Assembly: GCA_001599595.1 (NCBI GenBank)
Contig: BCHH01000005.1
Location: forward strand, 2,954,971 to 3,018,970
From: Beverwykella pulmonaria
Taxonomy: Eukaryota > Ascomycota > Dothideomycetes > Pleosporales > Melanommataceae
DNA length: 64,000 nt
Direction of reading: 5' to 3'
Under the pieces are notes generated by a model, which saw nothing but the letters and a program-made list of their open reading frames with translations, had not been told where the DNA came from and ran no database searches. A program made the position numbers and the translations under genes. The first letter of the stretch is position 1. Each line of letters opens with the position of its first letter. This document shows, one piece after another, positions 35,498 to 45,524 of this stretch.

Positions 35498-36908
35498 TTT
35501 GGCTCCGGATGTTGAATCGAAGCGAAAGAAAATAGATAGAGGAAGAAGTAAACAACCCACTTAATTGTAACAGCTGAAGCCGAGCATATTATAAGTCAGA
35601 TGGTCATAAGGTATTTGGCGCCGTTCAGCCGTTGCACGCAACGGTATTTGAATTGGGCATAGTAGTGGCGCGGCGCGAGTTACGATACGCGTCGGCAGTT
35701 GAGAAACACACATTTGTGAGAAATGGCAGCTCGTACACGGTGCCCGGCGGGGAAACGCTCTTAGGTGGAAGTGGAGATGGGGATGTTTCCCCGTCCTTGG
35801 CAGGGAATGCTGGATGAATTGGATAGCGGGGGCGGGGTGACGGGCTGGTCTGGATGCGGAAGGATGCCTATCTGTCATCTTCAATCAACAGTATCGCATT
35901 CTCTGCCATACTGCATCTTGAGATGGCCCGTCGACAAATTGCTCTGCTCATCCCTCATCGTCCTAACCTCTCTTCGGGACCTTTTCCAGGCTTACCACCA
36001 GGATCGCCAGTCTGGCAGTTGCTTATCCTCGGCCTCAGATTTTCGGCCACATAGTTTCTACCCCACCACCAAAAAGACAAGGCTGGTGTGCACCTCAACT
36101 GCCGGACTTCATGTCAGCGAGTTTAGTGGCGAGCCAGGCGTCGATAACAAGGTCGTTGGCTTCACGATGCTGTCGGCAGTTGCGAGGTGGCTCGGGATAG
36201 CGCTAAGCCCGAGTTTGGTGCGCGGATACGGAGTGGGCATGGGGTTGGGAGCAGGGCGCACGCAGGGGATGTGGAATGGTGTGGGTTTGGCGAGTGTATG
36301 TGCGTTGTGGTAAGTGTTTCAGGTGAGAACTTGGGAAGGACGTGTACAAGATGCCTTGCGTAGCAAAGGTGAGTCAAGATTTGAAGTCGAAGGCGAGCAG
36401 GTGTCGGAATGGCGGTCGTGGGCTCATTCTAGGCGGCCATCATTCTCAACGGCCGTCGACAAGCTTCAGGGAGTCTGCTCAGAGTGTTTCGGGCGGTTTC
36501 GCGAAAGGACAATAGGCTTGAGTTGTTCCTTCAATGTCTCGTTAGAACTGCCTCACTTTCCTAATAAGTACCTAAATCTGCCTCGAAAAAATAAGTCTTT
36601 TATTCGAGAATTTTCCTTCACCTGATCCGGTGAAGAGCCTACTCCCTTTTTTGGGAAATGCTGGGCTAAGCACTTTCTGGGCGAGTAGGTGGTGGAATGC
36701 TCCTACTTCAGGTAGGAATAATATGTGACTCTCATCTTGTCCTCACATACAAAGCTAGGTCTCTAATCGCAACCTTCATTCATCTCGTCTCATCTCATCT
36801 CATGCACGGATATCCCGAATTTAAGTTTGGCCTTCTGGAAATGACAGAGTACTCAATATCCCGCCAGAGGCGTGACTTCCATGGCACGTTCCCTTTCAGT
36901 CTTACACT
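35498..36908. other. Divergent intergenic region P450 / DUF7730-like gene
   Basis: This holds the P450 promoter at the left and the promoter of the DUF7730-like gene at the right. Frames of up to 182 codons are present without recognisable features. A short TCTCA repeat lies near 36785-36802. Confidence 0.45.
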
Positions 36909-37910
36909 ATGATCAAGATCGCTAAGACATTACTAGAAGCACTCCCGACTCCTCTCTTACAGACCAAACCGCAAGCCTGGACACTATCTCCGAACCTTGC
37001 TCGCAGGAGCACCAACATGTCTCAGGTCCAGTCCACACTTTTAGGCAAACTGCCCTCCGAAGTCCGAGTCCTGATTTGGGAATACGCCATCGGCGGTCAA
37101 GAGATCCACATCATCTCCAAGTACAGACGGCTCGGCCACGCAGTCTGCAACACTGAATACTGGGCGGAGAATCGAGCTGAGAGACTTGGTTTGAGGGCTT
37201 CGTCATATGTGTTTACCTACGGGTCTCTGCCAGCAACTCGACAGTTAGCTGATTGGAGTTTGTGCAATTTGCTGAGGACGTGTTGGCTGATGTGCGTCAA
37301 TATTTCGCCTCCCTCTTCAACTATCCTCTAATAATATGAATGTAGCTGATCGCATCTCAGATACACCGAAGCACACTCCCTCCTCTACACAACCAACGCC
37401 TTCGCCTTGTACGATCTCCGCACGCTCCCCAGTTTCAAACACAGTATCACGCACACAGCGTGGGAGTCCATACGCTCCATCACGGTCTACGCCATGTTTT
37501 ACCGGAACGAAGACATTCCGTCTGCCTGCGAAGCTCGCAGCTCGCTGCAACTCGAAGCCTGGCCTTCCGCTATTTCCGCCCTGGAGTCGCTGCCAGATCT
37601 GAGAAATCTAAGGATTTGGATTGGAAACACATTTTATTTGGATCAGAAGTATTTGAATGGGGGGAAGACGGGGCTGTATGATGCTGTGAGGGCTTTCTTG
37701 GTAATTTGTAAGAAGGTTAAGGTTAAGGGGGGTGTAGAGGTTGTGTTGCCGGTGAAGAAGATGGGGCTGGCGAGGGAGAGGGCAAGGTGGAATACGCCTA
37801 CCTTGGAGGAGGGGTGTGTGGTGAGGCTGGAGAGAGAGTTGAGGGGTGAGGGGATGGATTGTAGAGTGTTTGTTGGGGATTTTGAGTTGGAAGAGGGAAA
37901 AATCGTCTAA
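36909..37910 (+). CDS. DUF7730-like protein
   Basis: The model join(36909..37291,37361..37910) gives 310 residues. Residues 45-65 carry the signature of these fungal proteins (LGKLPSEVRVLIWEYAIGGQ, then IHII). It is followed by LCNLLRTCWLIYTEAHSLLY, NAFALYDL, and a conserved WPSAISALESLPDLRNLRIW block. The domain is F-box-associated in appearance, common in filamentous fungi and of unknown function. The 69-nt intron (GTGCGT..CTCAG) restores CWLI|YTEAHSLLY in frame. An internal ATG at 37017 (MSQVQSTLLGKL) is an alternative start. The last 60 codons are G-rich at the DNA level. Confidence 0.8.
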
Positions 37911-39150
37911 GGAGTTCTGAGGTCGCTGCAGGGCCACGTAGAACGAGACCTTGGGTTAAAAGATAATGCTTTCCTTGTAAACAGCATGGGGATCAGTACG
38001 TAATACGGTCATAACTTACGGCTTCGCTGCGGTGCTCTCGTCGTACGTAAAATCGACTTTAGCCGACTGTACCAAACGTGAGGCTGTAAAGCTGCACGTA
38101 TATAGCCTGTATATATGAATTTTTGATGCTTGTAGAAAGCTTTTTTTAGAGTAGTCTTCTCGTAGTTAGCAATAAGGCAGGGTATCTTGCACAACCTATT
38201 TTCATCAACATTAATTAACATATTAACACCCACCTCTGTTACTGTTGTCGTTATTGTGATAGATAAATTTGTACGCTCTACTTGTAATACTTGTTTCTTA
38301 TAGGCCCTACAGTCTTTTTCCAGCCGCAGTGTGCTGCCTTACTATTCCACGGCATTAAAACGCCTTAGGAAACAAACTGATTGCTTTGTTACCTTCCTTA
38401 CTAACACTATCACCCTAAGAAGGTACCTATTTATCTATTGCGTTCGCTTCTGTTATAGGGACAAGTCTTGTTTCGTCTTCTCGGAGCTGAGCTGCCTGCT
38501 CACCGCACTTCAATATTAGCGTCGACTTGACTTGCGAGAGTTGAGCCGCAGTGAAACAAAGAGTGCGCGAGTGCGCAGAAGGGGTTTTAGATTAGAGTAG
38601 TGGATTAGTAGAAGAGATAACTACTAGGAGCACATTACTGCTCTTCAGACTCTTACGAATCTATGAATAGTGGAATTCTTCATCCCAAAGCCTAACGTTA
38701 TATTCCATATTCCTCCTTCTAGATCTCTCGACCATAGGCGCCTAGAAAACTCTATTTTTCAGGTGTCTTGGAGTCTATCAAGATAAGCTATTCGTCAAGA
38801 GACTCGATCCAAGGCCTTTATCTTACATGCCAACATAGACGGACTAGAAGAACTCAAAAGGACTCTTAGAATTTATATAGAGGAAGTGGGCCTGCTATCA
38901 CGTACCGAAGTTCCCATACAACCAGAGACTCCCATCTTCATCGATTCCTTCTGGTTTCCAATTTTTACCTACCCTTAGAAGCTAATGTAACGGTATCCAA
39001 TTGCAAGACTATACCGACATATTGTTATACTCCAACGTCTGAGGAGAATAGCAGAGAGGTTTCAGGGAATGTTTTAGTAATTATAAAAGCCCTGCTAGCG
39101 AACACAGGAGGGATTAACACGAAAAAGTCAATACTTTTTCCCTCTGTTTA
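37911..39150. other. AT-rich, decayed non-coding stretch (possible transposon relic)
   Basis: From about 38,040 to 38,520 GC drops to roughly a third in places, in sharp contrast to neighbours near half. Frames are short and broken (about 60-75 codons). The adjacent part to 39,150 is also without intact frames. Such patches in ascomycetes are often repeats mutated by RIP or old transposon fragments. No terminal repeats, target duplications or clear transposase motif could be identified by eye. Confidence 0.4.
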
Positions 39151-39691
39151 TATTTGCCTATTCGCCCTTGTGCTTCTCCTCGGATGTGGGAATGTGCAGT
39201 ACTTCTCTCTTGATCTTACTTGCACGACATTCTTACATTTCATTTCCATCTTTCCACCATGAGCCCTCATTCTCATCTCGCAAACTACTTCCCTTCGCCT
39301 ACACTTCTCCATGACTACCCTTGAATATCCCCTATTAAACGCCCTTGACGCTTTCCTAAACCGCGTCATCGTTACTACTCCTTCCCTATCGTGTGGCCCA
39401 GCCAATCAGCACCCATGCATCATTACCCCGCCCACACTACTTATAGTAAGTCCTCCCGACCACGCGCCTAGTCTTCAGTGATTGTGCCTTCGTAATAGGA
39501 CTTAGTGCGAAGAGTGGTGAAGGAGTCATCACGTGGAGGGGAGCTAGGAAGATTTGGGAGGAGGTATAAAGCTTAGGGTCATGCCTTGAAGCTTTTCGTC
39601 TCTTTCTATGCAAAAACTGCAAGCACATTGACACTTGCACCTCACCGTCTCGAACTCGAATTTGGCTGCATCAATTGCTTGTTCATCTATA
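39151..39691. other. Upstream region of the split-barrel gene
   Basis: No coding sequence is supported here. It ends in the promoter of the FMN-binding protein gene with a TATAAA at 39565-39570. Confidence 0.45.
39565..39570 (+). promoter_or_regulatory. TATA box candidate of the split-barrel gene
   Basis: TATAAA in GAGGTATAAAGC, 122 bp before the start codon at 39692. The position fits a promoter with a 5' UTR of about 90 nt. Confidence 0.45.
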
Positions 39692-40900
39692 ATGTCGTAC
39701 CCCAAAACAGCAGTCAACAAACTCGGGCGTCTCGCAAATCGAGGCAAGACTCTCCCTCCCCTCCTCTCTTTCCTCCCTCTCATCTTTCTCATCCTTCTCA
39801 TCCCTCTCATCCCATTCATCCCATTCATCCCTCTCAACCCATTCATTCCTCTCATTCCTCTCGTCCCTCTCATCCCTCTCATCCCTCTCATCCTTCTCGT
39901 CCTTCTCGTCCCTCTCGTCCCTCTCACCCCTCTCATCCTTCTCGTCCCTCCTTACTAACACCCCCAGGCGCCTACGACTTCTCGACTGTCCACACCATCA
40001 TAAACACCAGCCCGGTGCTGCACGTCTCCTTCATCGACCCCTCACACCCCTTCCCTGTCGTCCTACCTATGCTCGGCTGCACCGCGGACTTCTCTAACCC
40101 GTCCGCTGATCCCAGCGACTCTGCTCAAGACATCTACATCCACGGCTACGTCTCCGGGAGAATATTTAAAAAGGGGAAGGATGCAGAAGGGGAGGGGATG
40201 CCTATCACTATATCCGCAGCGTAAGTCTTCTTCTCCGAGTGAGAATGGGGAATGTTAAGGATGTGGCCGATAATAATTGGGATGAATAGGCATATGGACG
40301 GCCTTGTGTTATCCTTGACGCCATTTCATAATAGCTGCAACTACCGTTCGGCCGTCGCGTACGGATATGCGACGCTCGTCGACGACGCTGACGAGGCGCT
40401 CTACGCAATGGAGAAAATCACAGACAACATGCTCCCCCAGCGATGGACCAAATCGCGCAATCCACCTACCGCGGCAGAACTTAAATCAACTTCCATCCTT
40501 CGAGTTCGCATCGAGTCCGCAAGCGCAAAAGTAAGGACGGGTGGGCCAAGTGAGGATCGCGCGGATTTGAAGAACGAGAATGTGAGGGGGAAGATATGGA
40601 CGGGCGTGGTTAGTCTTGTCCCCATCGCACAACATGTGTCAATGTCTTGCTGCGAATTCGAATTCGGCATGCAACGACTTCGCACACACAGCGTGCACAC
40701 ATTATACCCGCCCATTTCGCTGGTCAGAGCTTTGCTGACGTTTATACTTTGAGTAGGTGCCGGTGTGGCCGCAGTGGGGGGAGCCGATTCCAGGGAAGGA
40801 TAATGGAGTGGAGGAGGTGGAAGAGTATATTGAGCAGTGGAGAATAAGTGAGAATCAGAAAGGAAAGTTGGGCGCGTATAAGGCCATTGAGGAGAAGTGA
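39692..40900 (+). CDS. FMN-binding split-barrel protein (pyridoxamine 5'-phosphate oxidase-like)
   Basis: The model join(39692..39743,39968..40220,40290..40608,40757..40900) gives 255 residues of the flavin-nucleotide-binding (Pyridox_oxase_2-type) family: MSYPKTAVNKLGRLANRG, AYDFSTVHTIINTSPVLHVS, FPVVLPMLG, IYIHGYVSGRIFK, DGLVLSLTP, YRSAVAYGYATLV, VRGKIWTGVVPVWPQWGEPI and EVEEYIEQWR. It probably binds FMN or F420-like cofactors; the substrate is unknown. The first intron (39744..39967, 224 nt) must begin with GC, not GT: AATCGAG|GCAAGA. It ends with a perfect TACTAAC branch and CCCCCAG, and the joint restores NRG|AYDF. It is filled by a pyrimidine-rich 9-bp tandem repeat. The other introns are 69 and 148 nt with GT-AG ends. 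Confidence 0.88.
39755..39950 (+). repeat. Pyrimidine minisatellite, unit CTCATCCCT, inside an intron
   Basis: About twenty imperfect 9-bp copies (CTCATCCCT, CTCATCCTT, CTCGTCCCT, TTCATCCCA) fill nearly the whole first intron of the split-barrel gene. Because the unit is a multiple of three and lacks stops, all frames on both strands are open, which creates false ORFs. Confidence 0.9.
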
Positions 40901-41064
40901 GAAAAGGGAGCAATGCTAGCAAAGGATATAGAAGAGGGAATTTGGGGAAGTAGTGAACGTCATCCATGGATGTATTTCATACATCGATCGGATCTAGGTA
41001 TCTATCATACGGAGAAGTGGACTTTTTATCGTGATCTAAAACTAAGCGGGACTACGCTGATGCA

Positions 41065-43108
41065 CTATAGGAAGACCTCGAGGTTGATTTCCAGTGTGCT
41101 GACAGGGTATCTGAAAGGTTTAGCGTTGCTCGCTTTTTTCTTGGAAGTAAGAACTCACTGTAGGTCATATCTGTTGGGTTTGTAAACAGAGGGATGGAGA
41201 ATGCCGAAGACGCCAATGGTGTGGTGTTTGCCACCGATGTTGATCTTGATCGCGGCTGAGTGTCCCTTGAGGAAAGTTTCATCTGCTCCTGTTAGTGAGT
41301 TTGACATCAACACGGTTGAAGAGTTCGTACCATCGACCTCCTCGATCCAATAGCCCTCCAGCTGTTCCTTCTTCAATCCATCGTCCCGTGTGATGAAAGC
41401 CGATTTCAGCATCAGCATTATCCTATCTAGAAGACCGTGGACCTGTTCAAATCCACTAGTTTTCCCCATGATGGCTGCAGCAAAATGTCGTTCATTGCGA
41501 GATTTCCTCTCCTTCGTGAGATCTATAAAGGCGACATCGCTCACTTCGAAGACCTTGAGCGGCAAAGGCTGATGTCTATTCGAGTTGATAGTCTTGAGCA
41601 GACCGGGCAGCAGTGACGTGCGCACGATTTGGTATTCGGCAGTCTTCGGGTTCGCGAGCTTGATAGCTGTTCCACCGTTGTCTTTCCGGTTTAGCCACTC
41701 GAAGTTCTCCTCGTGTGAGCAGAGAATGAGGGGCATAACCTCCGTCCATCCTGACGCTGCTGATTCCGCACGAACAATATCACCGAGCTTATTGATGGGG
41801 AGCGGAGCTGCGATCGCTGCCGTCTTGTTCGGATATACACGCGGGAGATTGTTGAAGCCGTGTGCGATGGCAACATCCTCCATGATATCAGCTTGATGAA
41901 GAATGTCCGCTCTCGTTATCGGAACAGACACATTCAACAAGTTGCTATTGGACTCATTGGGCGTGACTGTGTGGCCCATGCGTTCTAATAGCGTTGCAAT
42001 CTCAGTTGGGGACTTGTTTAGACCTGTCACTTGGTTGATGTAGTCAACCTCGGCCTGCATTTCCCGGGGGCTGAGATCTGGTGCGTCTCTTGATTCGTTG
42101 TTGTGCGGCGAGATGATCCTGAGTGGTTCTATCGACTCGGCATATCCTCCAAACATGGCGACCAGTTGTTGGTTCACAATCTCGACCTTTGTCTTGTCCA
42201 GAGCAGTGATCTCGATGAGAACGTTCTTTGTGTCGAGCGTAATCTTGCTTTGATTCGAGTTGATGATCGGGGGCAATGACAAGACTGTTCTATTTGAGTC
42301 GTATATCACAGGGTAGACGGGCGAATCGCGAATTATGTGTAGATATTTGCCTAGGTTTTTGTCTTTCTATCCAAAATTAGCAAAGGACCCCAGAAGCTCA
42401 CGCGCCCTAGCTTACCTCATAGAATTCCATAAGCTGCTTTCCATTCATCTTCTGTGTTTGGTTTAGAGGGATGAATTCGATCTCCTCCGGGGCTAATGCT
42501 TCATATGTGAAGGGTCCCTTAATGGCTACCTCTTGTCAGCAAGGACCTCTCCACCCCTTATTGTAAGACCCACTGTCGAGATCGTGTGTTCCAATTGAGA
42601 CCAGTGTCCGCTGCCGAGCAAGATTCTGGTGCAGCTTGTCTTGTAACGCAATGAAGGAGTCGTATCTCTCTTTGGTGAACTTGATGTTTCGGAGAACGAC
42701 TCCAGAGCAAAGTGGTCGAATCTGCATGGTCTGCGAGTAGTCAGTACTCGATTATGCCATGACATTGCATTTGGCACTGTATATATTTCTTACCTCTTCC
42801 TTGATTGTGAGCGTCTCCACCTCCCCCGACGCCGGTGAAGTGAGTGACCACTTCGGCAGCTTCTGTTTCTGCAGGAAGACCCTCAAGTTCATTGCAATCC
42901 CTTCGAAGCAAAGCATGTCGTATCGATTCGCCGGTATCTCGATCTTCAGCTGCGCCGGTTGCGCCAGGTCTTCGGGCTTCGTGCTTTGACTTGTATCCTC
43001 ATCTAGTTCCAGCCCGAACTCGAAGCATAGCTCGTCAAACTCCTCGGTCGTGTACTCCTTCTCGAGCTCCTTGAGAAGCGCGGCCTTGTCTACCGCTATG
43101 GTCGGCAT
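41065..43108 (-). CDS. FRS1: Cytosolic phenylalanyl-tRNA synthetase beta subunit
   Basis: The beta chain of the alpha2-beta2 PheRS that charges tRNA-Phe in the cytosol. The model complement(join(41065..41110,41159..41282,41331..42366,42416..42525,42574..42730,42794..43108)) gives 595 residues, close to the usual fungal length. It starts [12 protein letters not shown], then [17 protein letters not shown] and [13 protein letters not shown]3/B4-like parts include [38 protein letters not shown] and [12 protein letters not shown], followed by the B5 region ([11 protein letters not shown]) and the C-terminal catalytic-like core with [17 protein letters not shown] and [14 protein letters not shown]. 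Five introns of 48-63 nt. Intron 4 (41283..41330) is 48 nt, a multiple of three and free of stops, so retention would only add 16 residues. Confidence 0.95.
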
Positions 43109-43901
43109 TTTGGGCCAGTACTTTGAGTTGTTGCGTGAAAAGAAAGCTGTTCGAAGGGTCGTAGTGGGGTAAATTCGAGGGCGGGGCGGTATGCGTATCT
43201 TCAAAATTTTCGATGAGGAGGGTTGAAGCGTGTAAATTGCCTTCAAATATCAACTGGACTGACAATGTACTCTTTGGTGACAGTACCCGCGTGAAGGGGA
43301 AAGATATATTGATTTTGGATGACTCCAAACTCGGCGGCATGGATAAAGTATGGGCCGAGTTCTGCGCTAGTCTTCGGAAAGACTAGCGTTTTGCCAAGCG
43401 TCGAGGGCGTCATGATGGATGTGATTCTTCTTTGAGTTCATGCACCAGGTATAATTGTAAAAAGGTGTTATGATGTGGTATCCAATTCTCCGCAACGCAC
43501 GTTCTATCGTGTGCAGATTATGTCGCAGTATGCAACCTATAAGATCCAAGATTCGAACGCCTTCCAATGCCATTCCATAGAGTACTTGAGCGTACAGCAA
43601 AAGACTTTCAGCCCTCCTTAGCCCTTCGGCCCCTCATCTCCATCTTCTACTTTCAACCAACAAGAGGCCGCAAAGCAAGCCATCGGCCAAAGCGGGAATC
43701 CCATTGACACATTCACCCATGCTAATCACAATGCTTTCCTCCACAGTTCCCTTGAATCCAAGTACAGAATGTCGCCCGTCTTCCCTTCAGTCTATGCCCA
43801 GCACACACGACCCTAGGTATGATGCCCAGAAATATAAGTAGAAGAACATTGTGGTAGAGAAGAGGCTCTTTCAGTTCGTATTTCACATCAATAGAAGAAA
43901 G
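43109..43901. other. Intergenic region upstream of PheRS beta
   Basis: This contains the PheRS promoter at the left and the 3' UTR of the MAPKK at the right. No gene or repeat is seen. Confidence 0.5.
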
Positions 43902-45524
43902 TTAATCCTTCCAGTCCCAGACTTGCTTAAGGAAGTGCTCCATGTTAACCTTCTTGGCTTTCATCTCAACCATCCAAGGGTGTTCGAGCATGCGCCATGG
44001 TGTGGCTCGGCGCGGGCAATCTTTCTCGAGACTATGAATAGTTAGCATCTATCATTACATTGTGAGTGTGAACACATACCAGCACTCGATGAAGTACTTG
44101 AAGTTCTCAGACCATCTGATTCGCTGTTCTGGTTCATCCTTGAGTTTTGGAATTGGTTGTCGCACGATATAGGTGAGGAGGTCGATAAGTCCAGCGCGAG
44201 GGTTCATCTCTGTGCCATCCGCAGGAAAAGGAAACCTATGCTGTGCTACTTCGAGCAGTGTCACGCCTAGACTCCATACGTCACTGGTGATAGTGTAGCT
44301 CTGTCCGGTGATTCGCTCCGGCGCCATGTAGTAGGAAGTCCCGATGAACGTATTGGCATCTCCTTTTGTTCCGAATTCTCCAGATACACCAAAATCGCAT
44401 AGCTTAACTTGCCCATTTCGGCACAGGAGAATGTTGCTGGGTTTGATGTCTCGATGGATGATGCGATGGGAATGGAGATAAGTGAGGCCATTTAGAACAC
44501 CCTCGGCCACTTTGCCAAGTACCTTTTCTCCAGTCCGACCCCCAAGCTTCTTAACTTCCCGGTAGACTGAGTCCAGAGATCCGCCTTCACAAAATTCCAT
44601 AGCAATGCTGATGGTACCAGTGCTATCGTCCATAAAGGCACCATAGTAACGGCAGATGTGGTCACTGGCGCAGTTCTTGTTAAATGACAGCTCGCGCACG
44701 ATTTGCTTCTTGACATCGGGATCAGGATTCGTAGTTATAATCTGAGAGGGGTGGTTAGTAAGAGTAAATAGGCTCAGAGAGCTATGTCATACCTTGAGCG
44801 CGAAGATTGTCTTGCCACCTTTCAATATGCACTTTGTGACAGCACCACCAGCGCCTTCTCCAAGACTGCCACGCTCTTCAATGAGACCCCTAGCACTTGC
44901 GGCTCGCCAGCTAGCATCATCTAAATCTTCCACATCCAAAGGCCTTCCCTTCTCCGCGGCCATTAGGTCCAGATCTGGTAGCGGCTGAGAGCTGTTCTCC
45001 CGCTCCATCGACGGTGCACTTTCGCTCCCGCCTTGTGATATCGCTGAGATGGGGTCCGATCCTTGGTGGGGCCGTTGCAGATTAGGAAACCCTAGAGCCG
45101 CAGAGTACGATGAGGCTGCCGATGTGGAGCCGTTCGCTTGAAGCTCGCCAAAGCTCCCAGAACGCGAGTGTGCGCTTGCGTCGCTCGACCCCCCAGCAGA
45201 TAACCCAGATCCAATTTGTAAAGATCCAATCTGTAGAGGCGGAAGTCCTTTGGGATGAGGGCGACCCTCATGTGGGGTGTGACTTGTGCCCATTGGCGTG
45301 GCGAGACGGAGCTGGGGTGGTGTTGGGCGAGCGAGACTCAACCCCTCACCGCCGCCATTGACAACTGGTCTGGCGTGTGGCGATGGGGGTATCGAGAGAC
45401 CGAGGCGGGGAGTACGAGCGCCGCCTTGGGAGCGCCCACCTGGAATAGGCGGGCGGAGGAGGGGTGCGGGGGAGGACATGTTGGAGTGTGTTGTCGACGA
45501 TGTTCCGTTGACAAAAGGCTGCAT
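43902..45524 (-). CDS. MKK1: MAP kinase kinase of the cell-wall-integrity pathway (Mkk1/Mkk2 type)
   Basis: Dual-specificity kinase that phosphorylates the Slt2/Mpk1-type MAPK below Bck1. The model complement(join(43902..44031,44080..44741,44793..45524)) gives 507 residues. The first 210 residues are Pro/Ser/Gly-rich ([27 protein letters not shown]). The kinase domain follows: [11 protein letters not shown], catalytic Lys244 in [14 protein letters not shown] (340-349), DFG (360-362), activation loop [20 protein letters not shown], and [11 protein letters not shown]. The C-terminus [17 protein letters not shown] and VWDWKD is characteristic of Mkk1 proteins rather than Pbs2 or Ste7. Introns are 51 and 48 nt. 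ATG 45524 is used; ATG 45479 (MSSPAPLL) is an equally good start. Confidence 0.93.

Noticed and set aside
38331..38519. Transposase C-terminus (pogo/Fot1-like) in the AT-rich patch, minus strand
   Set aside because: Only a vague run of charged residues, with stops in each frame; too weak to name a family.
39544..39961. Open frames in every phase encoding repeats such as HPS, RDE or IPL
   Set aside because: They come from the 9-bp minisatellite inside the intron; the frames that look fused to the FMN-binding domain start at non-ATG codons.
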